A stretch of DNA of 64,000 bases from Acheta domesticus (GCA_031308135.1 JAHLJT010002630.1:98810141-98874140); one strand, 5' to 3'; counted from the stretch's first letter, positions 1 to 13,197 are shown. Notes: generated by a model from the sequence alone, not told the origin. Numbers and translations: made by a program.

Positions 1-90
1 GCGGCCTTCGGACCCAGCGCCACCCTGCTACGCGTCCAAGCTACTCTGCTTGCAGAGGGCGCTTGCAACGGCCGCCCGCTCTGATCGGTA

Positions 91-314
91 TACTTGGGTT
101 TTTATTTCTTGGCGCGTGGGGGCTTCTCTTCACCAAGGAATATCTCACGGTATTTCGCGTCATTTTCGGTCGTGCTGCTAGGAGTCGCATGATCGCGACT
201 GTATCGAGCAGTGCTGGCGACTCCTAGCGGTATGACCGAGAACGACGCGAAATACCGTGAGGTATTCCATCGTTAAGACATGACCCCACGCGCCAAGAAA
301 TAAAAAGCCAAGTA
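91..314. mobile_element. Palindromic TA-target MITE, family A, copy 1
   Basis: The two ends are inverted copies: the left starts TACTTGGGTTTTTATTTC and the right ends with the near-complement finishing CCAAGTA. Complementarity continues inward past GGCGCGTGGG and CACGGTATTTCGCGTC, so almost the whole element can fold into one hairpin. A TA dinucleotide flanks both ends (89-90 and 315-316), as expected for a Tc1/mariner-type target duplication. There is no coding capacity, so it is non-autonomous. Assignment to a superfamily rests only on the TA target. Confidence 0.75.
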
Positions 315-489
315 TAGTTTTCCGTGGATCTCCAATTAAAACCACCGAGGTTTCAGGCTGACAAATATCAAATGTGTAGAACTAAAATCTGGCATTGGCT
401 TGAGATTGCCCGCAAAATATCCTATTTATGTAAATTTTTACCACTGTAAGTGTAACCTGTAATCTATTTTCTCATTTTCATCCCGTATA

Positions 490-721
490 TACTTGGGTTT
501 TTATTTCTTGGCGCGTGGGGGCTTCTCTTCACCATAGAACATCTCACGGTATTTCGCGTCATTTTCGGTCGTGCTGCTAGGAGTCGTATGATCGTGACTG
601 TATCGAGCAATGCTGGCGATCATGGGATTCCTAGCAGTATGATCGAGAACGACGCGAAATACCGTGAGGTATTCCATCGTGAAGAGAAGCTCCCACGCGC
701 CAAGAAATAAAAAGCCAAGTA
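490..721. mobile_element. Palindromic TA-target MITE, family A, copy 2
   Basis: Nearly identical to the copy at 91-314, with the same TACTTGGG...CCAAGTA termini and flanking TA at 488-489 and 722-723. Short frames on both strands here are simply the two arms of the hairpin read in opposite directions, which explains their matching peptides. Confidence 0.75.
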
Positions 722-895
722 TAGTTTTCCGTGGATCTCCAATTGAAACCACCGAGGTTCCAGGCACAAATATCAAAAGTGTAGAACTAAAATCTGGTAT
801 TAGCTTGAGATTGCCTGCGAAATATCCTATTTTATGCAACTTTCTTCCACTATAAGGGTAACCTGTAACCTATTTTCTCATTTTCATGCCGTATA

Positions 896-993
896 TACTT
901 GGGTTTTTATTTCTTGGCTCGTGGGGCCTTGTCTTAACGATGGAATATCTCACGGTATTTCGCATCGTACTCGATCATACCGCTAGACTTTGC
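896..993. mobile_element. Family A MITE, copy 3, truncated
   Basis: The left half of the family A element (TACTTGGGTTTTTATTTC, then the CACGGTATTTCGC motif) is present. The right half is missing, and the sequence passes directly into the 280-bp satellite. The junction is near 980-994. Confidence 0.65.
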
Positions 994-3900
994 CTCGACC
1001 GGGAATCTAACCAGAGATCACACCTCGAAAAGCTGGTACGTTGCTCATGGAGTTTTCTTTCTTCCTTGTTTCATTCATTTTTTTTCACTGCTGTTATTTC
1101 CGACACTTTTCCTCAACGCGGAGCATTTTCGCCTGGCGTTAAGCTGTCTTGTTCGATGGGTGCTCCGGTAAATATATTAAGTTTTCCCTTCACCGTAGCT
1201 AGCAAACTCCGCCTCCCTGAGCTTCTCTTCGTCCACAGCTTCAGAAATTAACACAATTTTGAAGGAAAGCTACAACTAATTTTTCCTCTACCGGAAATCG
1301 AACCTCGGGATGCTGGTACGCTGCCCGTGGAGGTTCCATTCTTAGTCGTTTCATTCATTTCTTTCACTGCTGTTATTTCCGATGCTTTTACTCAACGCGG
1401 AGCATTTTCGCCCTGACGTTAAGCTGTCTTGTTCGATGGGTGCTCCGGTAAATATATTAAGTTTTCCCTTCACCGTAGCTAGCAAACTCCGCCTCCCTGA
1501 GCTTCTCTTCGTCCACAGCTTCAGAAATTAACACAATTTTGAAGGAAAGCTACAACTAATTTTTCCTCTACCGGAAATCGAACCTCGGGATGCTGGTACG
1601 CTGCCCGTGGAGGTTCCATTCTTAGTCGTTTCATTCATTTCTTTCACTGCTGTTATTTCCGATGCTTTTACTCAACGCGGAGCATTTTCGCCTGGCGTTA
1701 AGCTGTCTTGTTCGATGGGTGCTCCGGTAAATATATTAAGTTTTCCCTTCACCGTAGCTAGCAAACTCCGCCTCCCTGAGCTTCTCTTCGTCCACAGCTT
1801 CAGAAATTAACACAATTTTGAAGGAAAGCTACAACTAATTTTTCCTCTACCGGAAATCGAACCTCGGGATGCTGGTACGCTGCCCGTGGAGGTTCCATTC
1901 TTAGTCGTTTCATTCATTTCTTTCACTGCTGTTATTTCCGATGCTTTTACTCAACGCGGAGCATTTTCGCCCTGGCGTTAAGCTGTCTTGTTCGATGGGT
2001 GCTCCGGTAAATATATTAAGTTTTCCCTTCACCGTAGCTAGCAAACTCCGCCTCCCTGAGCTTCTCTTCGTCCACAGCTTCAGAAATTAACACAATTTTG
2101 AAGGAAAGCTACAACTAATTTTTCCTCTACCGGAAATCGAACCTCGGGATGCTGGTACGCTGCCCGTGGAGGTTCCATTCTTAGTCGTTTCATTCATTTC
2201 TTTCACTGCTGTTATTTCCGATGCTTTTACTCAACGCGGAGCATTTTCGCCCTGACGTTAAGCTGTCTTGTTCGATGGGTGCTCCGGTAAATATATTAAG
2301 TTTTCCCTTCACCGTAGCTAGCAAACTCCGCCTCCCTGAGCTTCTCTTCGTCCACAGCTTCAGAAATTAACACAATTTTGAAGGAAAGCTACAACTAATT
2401 TTTCCTCTACCGGAAATCGAACCTCGGGATGCTGGTACGCTGCCCGTGGAGGTTCCATTCTTAGTCGTTTCATTCATTTCTTTCACTGCTGTTATTTCCG
2501 ATGCTTTTACTCAACGCGGAGCATTTTCGCCCTGACGTTAAGCTGTCTTGTTCGATGGGTGCTCCGGTAAATATATTAAGTTTTCCCTTCACCGTAGCTA
2601 GCAAACTCCGCCTCCCTGAGCTTCTCTTCGTCCACAGCTTCAGAAATTAACACAATTTTGAAGGAAAGCTACAACTAATTTTTCCTCTACCGGAAATCGA
2701 ACCTCGGGATGCTGGTACGCTGCCCGTGGAGGTTCCATTCTTAGTCGTTTCATTCATTTCTTTCACTGCTGTTATTTCCGATGCTTTTACTCAACGCGGA
2801 GCATTTTCGCCCTGACGTTAAGCTGTCTTGTTCGATGGGTGCTCCGGTAAATATATTAAGTTTTCCCTTCACCGTAGCTAGCAAACTCCGCCTCCCTGAG
2901 CTTCTCTTCGTCCACAGCTTCAGAAATTAACACAATTTTGAAGGAAAGCTACAACTAATTTTTCCTCTACCGGAAATCGAACCTCGGGATGCTGGTACGC
3001 TGCCCGTGGAGGTTCCATTCTTAGTCGTTTCATTCATTTCTTTCACTGCTGTTATTTCCGATGCTTTTACTCAACGCGGAGCATTTTCGCCTGGCGTTAA
3101 GCTGTCTTGTTCGATGGGTGCTCCGGTAAATATATTAAGTTTTCCCTTCACCGTAGCTAGCAAACTCCGCCTCCCTGAGCTTCTCTTCGTCCACAGCTTC
3201 AGAAATTAACACAATTTTGAAGGAAAGCTACAACTAATTTTTCCTCTACCGGAAATCGAACCTCGGGATGCTGGTACGCTGCCCGTGGAGGTTCCATTCT
3301 TAGTCGTTTCATTCATTTCTTTCACTGCTGTTATTTCCGATGCTTTTACTCAACGCGGAGCATTTTCGCCCTGACGTTAAGCTGTCTTGTTCGATGGGTG
3401 CTCCGGTAAATATATTAAGTTTTCCCTTCACCGTAGCTAGCAAACTCCGCCTCCCTGAGCTTCTCTTCGTCCACAGCTTCAGAAATTAACACAATTTTGA
3501 AGGAAAGCTACAACTAATTTTTCCTCTACCGGAAATCGAACCTCGGGATGCTGGTACGCTGCCCGTGGAGGTTCCATTCTTAGTCGTTTCATTCATTTCT
3601 TTCACTGCTGTTATTTCCGATGCTTTTACTCAACGCGGAGCATTTTCGCCCTGACGTTAAGCTGTCTTGTTCGATGGGTGCTCCGGTAAATATATTAAGT
3701 TTTCCCTTCACCGTAGCTAGCAAACTCCGCCTCCCTGAGCTTCTCTTCGTCCACAGCTTCAGAAATTAACACAATTTTGAAGGAAAGCTACAACTAATTT
3801 TTCCTCTACCGGAAATCGAACCTCGGGATGCTGGTACGCTGCCCGTGGAGGTTCCATTCTTAGTCGTTTCATTCATTTCTTTCACTGCTGTTATTTCCGA

Positions 3901-6900
3901 TGCTTTTACTCAACGCGGAGCATTTTCGCCCTGACGTTAAGCTGTCTTGTTCGATGGGTGCTCCGGTAAATATATTAAGTTTTCCCTTCACCGTAGCTAG
4001 CAAACTCCGCCTCCCTGAGCTTCTCTTCGTCCACAGCTTCAGAAATTAACACAATTTTGAAGGAAAGCTACAACTAATTTTTCCTCTACCGGAAATCGAA
4101 CCTCGGGATGCTGGTACGCTGCCCGTGGAGGTTCCATTCTTAGTCGTTTCATTCATTTCTTTCACTGCCTGTTATTTCCGATGCTTTTACTCAACGCGGA
4201 GCATTTTCGCCTGGCGTTAAGCTGTCTTGTTCGATGGGTGCTCCGGTAAATATATTAAGTTTTCCCTTCACCGTAGCTAGCAAACTCCGCCTCCCTGAGC
4301 TTCTCTTCGTCCACAGCTTCAGAAATTAACACAATTTTGAAGGAAAGCTACAACTAATTTTTCCTCTACCGGAAATCGAACCTCGGGATGCTGGTACGCT
4401 GCCCGTGGAGGTTCCATTCTTAGTCGTTTCATTCATTTCTTTTCACTGCTGTTATTTCCGATGCTTTTACTCAACGCGGAGCATTTTCGCCCTGACGTTA
4501 AGCTGTCTTGTTCGATGGGTGCTCCGGTAAATATATTAAGTTTTCCCTTCACCGTAGCTAGCAAACTCCGCCTCCCCTGAGCTTCTCTTCGTCCACAGCT
4601 TCAGAAATTAACACAATTTTGAAGGAAAGCTACAACTAATTTTTCCTCTACGGAAATCGAACCTCGGGATGCTGGTACGCTGCCCGTGGAGGTTCCATTC
4701 TTAGTCGTTTCATCATTTCTTTCACTGCTGTTATTTCCGATGCTTTTACTCAACGCGGAGCATTTTCGCCCTGACGTTAAGCTGTCTTGTTCGATGGGTG
4801 CTCCGGTAAATATATTAAGTTTTCCCTTCACCGTAGCTAGCAAACTCCGCCTCCCTGAGCTTCTCTTCGTCCACAGCTTCAGAAATTAACACAATTTTGA
4901 AGGAAAGCTACACTAATTTTTCCTCTACCGGAAATCGAACCTCGGATGCTGGTACGCTGCCCGTGGAGGTTCCATTCTTAGTCGTTTCATTCATTTCTTT
5001 CACTGCTGTTATTTCCGATGCTTTACTCAACGCGGAGCATTTTCGCCCTGACGTTAAGCTGTCTTGTTCGATGGGTGCTCCGGTAAATATATTAAGTTTT
5101 CCCTTCACCGTAGCTAGCAAACTCCGCCTCCCTGAGCTTCTCTTCGTCCACAGCTTCAGAAATTAACACAATTTTGAAGGAAAGCTACAACTAATTTTTC
5201 CTCTACCGGAAATCGAACCTCGGGATGCTGGTACGCTGCCCGTGGAGGTTCCATTCTTAGTCGTTTCATTCATTTCTTTCACTGCTGTTATTTCCGATGC
5301 TTTACTCAACGCGGAGCATTTTCGCCCTGACGTTAAGCTGTCTTGTTCGATGGGTGCTCCGGTAAATATATTAAGTTTCCCTTCACGTAGCTAGCAAACT
5401 CCGCCTCCCTGAGCTTCTCTTCGTCCACAGCTTCAGAAATTAACACAATTTTGAAGGAAAGCTACAACTAATTTTTCCTCTACCGGAAATCGAACCTCGG
5501 GATGCTGGTACGCTGCCCGTGGAGGTTCCATTCTTAGTCGTTTCATTCATTTCTTTCACTGCTGTTATTTCCGATGCTTTTACTCAACGCGGAGCATTTT
5601 CGCCCTGACGTTAAGCTGTCTTGTTCGATGGGTGCTCCGGTAAATATATTAAGTTTTCCCTTCACCGTAGCTAGCAAACTCCGCTCCCTGAGCTTCTCTT
5701 CGTCCACAGCTTCAGAAATTAACACAATTTTGAAGGAAATGCTACAACTAATTTTTCCTCTACCGGAAATCGAACCTCGGGATGCTGGTATGCTGCCCGT
5801 GGAGGTTCCATTCTTAGTCGTTTCATTCATTTCTTTCACTGCTGTTATTTCCGATGCTTTTACTCAACGCGGAGCATTTTCGCCCTGACGTTAAGCTGTC
5901 TTGTTCGATGGGTGCTCCGGTAAATATATTAAGTTTTCCCTTCACCGTAGCTAGCAAACTCCGCCTCCCTGAGCTTCTCTTCGTCCACAGCTTCAGAAAT
6001 TAACACAATTTGAAGGAAAGCTACAACTAATTTTTCCTCTACCGGAAATCGAACCTCGGGATGCTGGTACGCTGCCCGTGGAGGTTCCATTCTTAGTCGT
6101 TTCATTCATTTCTTTCACTGCTGTTATTTCCGATGCTTTTACTCAACGCGGAGCATTTTCGCCCTGACGTTAAGCTGTCTTGTTCGATGGGTGCTCCGGT
6201 AAATATATTAAGTTTTCCCTTCACCGTAGCTAGCAAACTCCGCCTCCCTGAGCTTCTCTTCGTCCACAGCTTCAGAAATTAACACAATTTTGAAGGAAAG
6301 CTACAACTAATATTTCCTCTACCGGAAATCGAACCTCGGGATGCTGGTACGCTTGCCCGTGGAGGTTCCATTCTTAGTCGTTTCATTCATTTCTTTCACT
6401 GCTGTTATTTCCGATGCTTTTACTCAACGCGGAGCATTTTCGCCCTGACGTTAAGCTGTCTTGTTCGATGGGTGCTCCGGTAAATATATTAAGTTTTCCC
6501 TTCACCGTAGCTAGCAAACTCCGCCTCCCTGAGCTTCTCTTCGTCCACAGCTTCAGAAATTAACACAATTTTGAAGGAAAGCTACAACTAATTTTTCCTC
6601 TACCGGAAATCGAACCTCGGGATGCTGGTACGCTGCCCGTGGAGGTTCCATTCTTAGTCGTTTCATTCATTTCTTTCACTGCTGTTATTTCCGATGCTTT
6701 TACTCAACGCGGAGCATTTTCGCCCTGACGTTAAGCTGTCTTGTTCGATGGGTGCTCCGGTAAATATATTAAGTTTTCCCTTCACCGTAGCTAGCAAACT
6801 CCGCCTCCCTGAGCTTCTCTTCGTCCACAGCTTCAGAAATTAACACAATTTTGAAGGAAGCTACAACTAATTTTTCCTCTACCGGAAATCGAACCTCGGG

Positions 6901-9900
6901 ATGCTGGTACGCTGCCCGTGGAGGTTCCATTCTTAGTCGTTTCATTCATTTCTTTCACTGCTGTTATTTCCGATGCTTTTACTCAACGCGGAGCATTTTC
7001 GCCCTGACGTTAAGCTGTCTTGTTCGATGGGTGCTCCGGTAAATATATTAAGTTTTCCCTTCACCGTAGCTAGCAAACTCCGCCTCCCTGAGCTTCTCTT
7101 CGTCCACAGCTTCAGAAATTAACACAATTTTGAAGGAAAGCTACAACTAATTTTTCCTCTACCGGAAATCGAACCTCGGGATGCTGGTACGCTGCCCGTG
7201 GAGGTTCCATTCTTAGTCGTTTCATTCATTTCTTTCACTGCTGTTATTTCCGATGCTTTTACTCAACGCGGAGCATTTTCGCCCTGACGTTAAGCTGTCT
7301 TGTTCGATGGGTGCTCCGGTAAATATATTAAGTTTTCCCTTCACCGTAGCTAGCAAACTCCGCCTCCCTGAGCTTCTCTTCGTCCACAGCTTCAGAAATT
7401 AACACAATTTTGAAGGAAAGCTACAACTAATTTTTCCTCTACCGGAAATCGAACCTCGGGATGCTGGTACGCTGCCCGTGGAGGTTCCATTCTTAGTCGT
7501 TTCATTCATTTCTTTCACTGCTGTTATTTCCGATGCTTTTACTCAACGCGGAGCATTTTCGCCCTGACGTTAAGCTGTCTTGTTCGATGGGTGCTCCGGT
7601 AAATATATTAAGTTTTCCCTTCACCGTAGCTAGCAAACTCCGCCTCCCTGAGCTTCTCTTCGTCCACAGCTTCAGAAATTAACACAATTTTGAAGGAAAG
7701 CTACAACTAATTTTTCCTCTACCGGAAATCGAACCTCGGGATGCTGGTACGCTGCCCGTGGAGGTTCCATTCTTAGTCGTTTCATTCATTTCTTTCACTG
7801 CTGTTATTTCCGATGCTTTTACTCAACGCGGAGCATTTTCGCCCTGACGTTAAGCTGTCTTGTTCGATGGGTGCTCCGGTAAATATATTAAGTTTTCCCT
7901 TCACCGTAGCTAGCAAACTCCGCCTCCCTGAGCTTCTCTTCGTCCACAGCTTCAGAAATTAACACAATTTTGAAGGAAAGCTACAACTAATTTTTCCTCT
8001 ACCGGAAATCGAACCTCGGGATGCTGGTACGCTGCCCGTGGAGGTTCATTCTTAGTCGTTTCATTCATTTCTTTCACTGCTGTTATTTCCGATGCTTTTA
8101 CTCAACGCGGAGCATTTTCGCCCTGACGTTAAGCTGTCTTGTTCGATGGGTGCTCCGGTAAATATATTAAGTTTTCCCTTCACCGTAGCTAGCAAACTCC
8201 GCCTCCCTGAGCTTCTCTTCGTCCACAGCTTCAGAAATTAACACAATTTTGAAGGAAAGCTACAACTAATTTTTCCTCTACCGGAAATCGAACCTCGGGA
8301 TGCTGGTACGCTGCCCGTGGAGGTTCCATTCTTAGTCGTTTCATTCATTTCTTTCACTGCTGTTATTTCCGATGCTTTTACTCAACGCGGAGCATTTTCG
8401 CCCTGACGTTAAGCTGTCTTGTTCGATGGGTTGCTCCGGTAAATATATTAAGTTTTCCCTTCACCGTAGCTAGCAAACTCCGCCTCCCTGAGTTCTCTTC
8501 GTCCACAGCTTCAGAAATTAACACAATTTTGAAGGAAAGCTACAACTAATTTTTCCTCTACCGGAAATCGAACCTCGGGATGCTGGTACGCTGCCCGTGG
8601 AGGTTCCATTCTTAGTCGTTTCATTCATTTCTTTCACTGCTGTTATTTCCGATGCTTTTACTCAACGCGGAGCATTTTCGCCCTGACGTTAAGCTGTCTT
8701 GTTCGATGGGTGCTCCGGTAAATATATTAGTTTTCCCTTCACCGTAGCTAGCAAACTCCGCCTCCCTGAGCTTCTCTTCGTCCACAGCTTCAGAAATTAA
8801 CACAATTTGAAGGAAAGCTACAACTAATTTTTCCTCTACCGGAAATCGAACCTCGGGATGCTGGTACGCTGCCCGTGGAGGTTCCATTCTTAGTCGTTTC
8901 ATTCATTTCTTTCACTGCTGTTATTTCCGATGCTTTTACTCAACGCGGAGCATTTTCGCCCTGACGTTAAGCTGTCTTGTTCGATGGGTGCTCCGGTAAA
9001 TATATTAAGTTTTCCCTTCACCGTAGCTAGCAAACTCCGCCTCCCTGAGCTTCTCTTCGTCCACAGCTTCAGAAATTAACACAATTTTGAAGGAAAGCTA
9101 CAACTAATTTTTCCTCTACCGGAAATCGAACCTCGGGATGCTGGTACGCTGCCCGTGGAGGTTCCATTCTTAGTCGTTTCATTCATTTCTTTCACTGCTG
9201 TTATTTCCGATGCTTTTACTCAACGCGGAGCATTTTCGCCCTGACGTTAAGCTGTCTTGTTCGATGGGTGCTCCGTTAAATATATAAGTTTATCCTTCAC
9301 CGTAGCTAGCAAACTCCGCCTCCCTGAGCTTCTCTTCGTCCACAGCTTCAGAAATTAACACAATTTGAAGGAAAGCTACAACTAATTTTTCCTCTACCGG
9401 AAATCGAACCTCGGGATGCTGGTACGCTGCCCGTGGAGGTTCCATTCTTAGTCGTTTCATTCATTTCTTTCACTGCTGTTATTTCCGATGCTTTTACTCA
9501 ACGCGGAGCATTTTCGCCCTGACGTTAAGCTGTCTTGTTCGATGGGTGCTCCGGTAAATATATTAAGTTTATCCCTTCACCGTAGCTAGCAAACTCCGCC
9601 TCCCTGAGCTTCTCTTCGTCCACAGCTTCAGAAATTAACACATTTTGAAGGAAAGCTACAACTAATTTTTCCTCTACCGGAAATCGACCTCGGGATGCTG
9701 GTACGCTGCCCGTGGAGGTTCCATTCTTAGTCGTTTCATTCATTTCTTTCACTGCTGTTATTTCCGATGCTTTTACTCAACGCGGAGCATTTTCGCCCTG
9801 ACGTTAAGCTGTCTTGTTCGATGGGTGCTCCGGTAAATATATTAAGTTTTCCCTTCACCGTAGCTAGCAAACTCCGCCTCCCTGAGCTTCTCTTCGTCCA

Positions 9901-10652
9901 CAGCTTCAGAAATTAACACAATTTTGAAGGAAAGCTACAACTAATTTTTCCTCTACCGGAAATCGAACCTCGGGATGCTGGTACGCTGCCCGTGGAGGTT
10001 CCATTCTTAGTCGTTTCATTCATTTCTTTCACTGCTGTTATTTCCGATGCTTTTACTCAACGCGGAGCATTTTCGCCCTGACGTTAAGCTGTCTTGTTCG
10101 ATGGGTGCTCCGGTAAATATATTAAGTTTTCCCTTCACCGTAGCTAGCAAACTCCGCCTCCCTGAGCTTCTCTTCGTCCACAGCTTCAGAAATTAACACA
10201 ATTTTGAAGGAAAGCTACAACTAATTTTTCCTCTACCGGAAATCGAACCTCGGATGCTGGTACGCTGCCCGTGGAGGTTCCATTCTTAGTCGTTTCATTC
10301 ATTTCTTTCACTGCTGTTATTTCCGATGCTTTTACTCAACGCGGAGCATTTTCGCCTGGCGTTAAGCTGTCTTGTTCGATGGGTGCTCCGGTAAATATAT
10401 TAAGTTTTCCCTTCACCGTAGCTAGCAAACTCCGCCTCCCTGAGCTTCTCTTCGTCCACAGCTTCAGAAATTAACACAATTTTGAAGGAAAGCTACAACT
10501 AATTTTTCCTCTACCGGAAATCGAACCTCGGGATGCTGGTACGCTGCCCGTGGAGGTTCCATTCTTAGTCGTTTCATTCATTTCTTCACTGCTGTTATTT
10601 CCGATGCTTTTACTCAACGCGGTGCATTTTCGCCTGGCGTTAAGCTGTCCTG
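994..10652. repeat. ~280-bp satellite array, about 34 copies
   Basis: The landmark AACACAATTTTGAAGG recurs at about 1250, 1530, 1809, 2089 and so on to about 10483, giving a period of 279-280 bp and about 34 copies plus partial edge copies. Central copies are almost identical. The first and last are the most diverged, as expected when unequal crossing-over homogenises an array. Two variants alternate at one site (GCCCTGACG, common; GCCTGGCG, including both edges). On the minus strand each unit carries AGGTTCGATTTCC, resembling a tRNA B box, so a tRNA-related SINE origin is possible. Recurrent short frames of about 67 codons are shadows of the unit and disrupted by indels in neighbouring copies. 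Single-base indels cluster around 4160-5700 and 8040-9710. Confidence 0.95.
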
Positions 10653-10890
10653 GTGCGGGCGGCGCGCGTCGGATGCGGCGGAGCGCAGGCTTTGATCCGC
10701 GACTTAGGCGAGGCGCGGCAGCAGGTTCGTCGGGGCGCGGAAAGGAGCAGCGGGGGCGGGGCGGGGCGCCGGATATCGAGTTGGAAGTCATCCCGCGGCG
10801 GCGGCGGAGGCTCGGGGCTGATGGTGGCGCTGGCGGCGGGCGAACGCGCGCAGTGAACCGAACGACATCGATGGGCGCGCAAAAATAACG
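10653..10890. other. GC-rich, CpG-rich block
   Basis: A sharp change from satellite to GC-rich sequence full of CpG, with overlapping Arg/Ala/Pro/Gly-rich frames on both strands that match no protein I recognise. It could be a CpG-island-like remnant or a GC-rich repeat. No splice pattern or start context points to a gene. Confidence 0.4.
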
Positions 10891-11865
10891 ACTTACCACT
10901 AGTTTAGAAACTGGACCACGCGTTTCATTTCGGAAACACTGCGTATCAAATTAAATAATATTATTAATTCAGTGTAGGAAAATAATATTTTCACTAAAGT
11001 ATATGATCATGTTCTGAGTAAGATTAAGCAATGATGGACTAATATAGAAAATTAATAGTGGCTCTCTGTCTCATCGGTTACATCTTGCTCCCTACGTTTT
11101 AATTGTGAGTTGTCTGATGGTACATCAATATTGATTAGAGTGAGGTTTAATTTGCCTCTGCTATTTGACATGCTAGCTATTATACCCTCGCTCTGGACTT
11201 GGGTTCTTGGTTCCGTTATATCTCCCCCTCCTCCCTTTCGCTCTTCCCTTCCTTCCTTCCCCCCGCCTTTCCCTTATCTCTTTGGTTTCTCCAAACACAA
11301 ACAGTACTCTGTTCAGACGCTCAACATCTTACGTGCTGTAATGACCAGAAATGGTGCTTATTGGCAAGGGCCTTAGATTCTCTGATGGGAAAATATGACT
11401 TGCACAAAATTACGTGAATTTACAATCAATTAGCCTAATATGGCCTGTAATATAATTGTAAAATAATTTGAATACTTTTAAATACGATTAATGAATAACA
11501 TCCTTCCCAAGGTAAGAATCAGCACACTTGTACTTCGTATTTGCGTTGCATGGTCTAACTATAAGGGTTTCACAATTGTAATCACAATAATTTGTTTTTC
11601 AGACTAAATTGCCAGAAGAAGCGGCCAAAACGTGATTTGAAAAATTTTCAAGTATTCAAGTTTCATGAAGATTACGTGTGATATTTTATCAAGAAAAAGA
11701 GTGTCCTTTAAAAACTTTTCTCCATCTTCCCACATACCATAATTAATTTTAACCGACTAATATGTGATTGTCTATAATAAAAAGGATACTAAATATCCGA
11801 ATATCACACGTTTGTTTGATGTACATTTATATTTTTGATTGCGACCTTCTTGAGGGGAGGTAAAA
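10891..11865. other. AT-rich DNA without a recognisable gene
   Basis: Only short frames (under 90 codons) of low-complexity composition. No transposon ends, RNA gene or repeat shared with the rest of the window was recognised. Confidence 0.4.
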
Positions 11866-12410
11866 TTCATTGATTGATCATTTCATGTTTCAAGGCGCGT
11901 CAATTGCTAAAGTAATGAGTCCCGTAAATAGTGCATGTTTTATCACGGACGTGGGGGTGTTATTATCATGCTGCTTGGCAAGGTCCTGCGTACAACCTAC
12001 AAGTCGGCTTGTGGGTTTTCCCCAACCAGATATCTCCCATCAGTAAAGCATTGCCCCAGCCGGGACAAGCTCTACGCTCCCGACATGTGTGGTAGTGTAG
12101 TTCGTATGAGTGTGTGAGCGTAAGGGGTGAGGATAGGACAAGGAAGAGGAAGGGAAGATCGCGCGCGGTCCGTGGCCCGTTTCTTAGGGTACTGCTCCGG
12201 CATTCGCCTGGTGTTGATCGGAGAAACCACGGAAAACTACCGACCAGAGCAGCCGGCCACCATAATTCTTCTCTAGACAGCGGATGAATACAATCTAGCT
12301 CACAAGCTAGTGTCGAATATCCTGCCACCGTTGGGAGTGTAATCCTAGGGCCTGCCGATTAAAGTCACTGCATTGACATCACTTGATGCCCTGAGGCACC
12401 TAAGCTAATG
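11866..12410 (-). mobile_element. tRNA-derived SINE, family 1, long copy
   Basis: On the minus strand it begins with a tRNA-like head (GGTGCCTCAGGGCATCA, then GGATTACACTCC near the B-box position, about 12410-12310). The body is shared with copies at 30.1, 33.2, 33.6, 36.6 and 36.8 kb; plus-strand landmarks are CATTCGCCTGGTGTTGATCG, GGAAAACTACCGACCAGAGC and CCAACCAGATATCTCCCATC. The left end carries ATTGATTGATC, matching the (ATTG)n-type tail of other copies. Polymerase III transcribed SINEs have this head-body-tail layout. The 120-codon minus-strand frame here is part of the SINE. Confidence 0.75.
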
Positions 12411-13197
12411 CGGTCGCAATTATACGTTATCGCAAACATACGTTGATAATAAATAGAAGAAGTCTCTTAGAATAAATGTTAAAAACATCTAGGATATACA
12501 AGAGACTCGAAGATGATTACTTTTTCAAAATGAGCTTGTAGTAGGATATCTACTATTATAGTAATATTACACCAGTCACAGAAACATTTTTCAGTACTTC
12601 CAGCATAGTGATCTTTAGATCTCATTAAGTATTTAAGAATTTTAAGATTCTTCTCTTTTTACCTGGGTATTAGTACAAATTGGTCTTTAAACTGATTAAA
12701 AATCGTGAACATGCACAACGAATGCCAACAAATTTGCAAGGATGCTTCTGAAATAACTGCACTGATATAAGAAAAACCTCCAAAGTGAGTGTGATTCATA
12801 TGCGTGCTATAAGGAAAGTTTTATAATTTAAAAACGAAGATCTCGTAATTTTGTTATATGATCGCTTTTCGGGATATCTGACACAGAAAAATTACTATGT
12901 GTGGCATTTGTCTGTGATTGATCGTGAAAAAGAAAAATAATGTTTATTGTAACAAAACAAAGATATATAATGAATTAGTTAACGTTTGCATTGTATACGT
13001 TTTTTTAAAAAGTATTTAATACGCCTGTAACAAGTAATGTACTTCAGCTTCCGGGTCAATGACCCCCATCTCGATCAGGTTTTTGTCCAGTTCCCTGATC
13101 CATTGAGCAAATGCTGAGCTGGCCCCTTGTTTTGCTTCTGGACGTAAATGTAGCTTCACTGTGCGCAAGTTTTGTTGAGCACTCCTTTTGCTTGTAG
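12411..13197. other. AT-rich DNA, nothing recognised
   Basis: No frame longer than 60 codons, no tandem repeat and no terminal inverted repeats seen. Confidence 0.4.

Larger units (their letters stand above)
91..993. repeat. ~400-bp tandem unit made of MITE plus spacer
   Basis: The spacer after copy 1 (315-489) and after copy 2 (722-895) are the same ~175-bp sequence with scattered substitutions and small indels; both contain GTGGATCTCCAATT and AACTAAAATCTGG. MITE starts at 91, 490 and 896 give unit lengths of 399 and 406 bp. The MITE therefore is part of a tandemly duplicated unit and was not inserted three separate times. Confidence 0.75.

Noticed and set aside
1607..10474. Recurrent 67-codon frames beginning MEVPFLVVSF
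   Set aside because: They fall in satellite units and are shifted by one-base differences between GCCTGGCG and GCCCTGACG variants, so the frame is not conserved.
994..10652. CRISPR-like array
   Set aside because: The whole 280-bp unit is repeated with no unique spacers; the genome is eukaryotic in character.
10653..10890. First exon or promoter of a host gene
   Set aside because: CpG-rich composition alone is not evidence; frames on both strands are low complexity and no downstream exon is recognisable.
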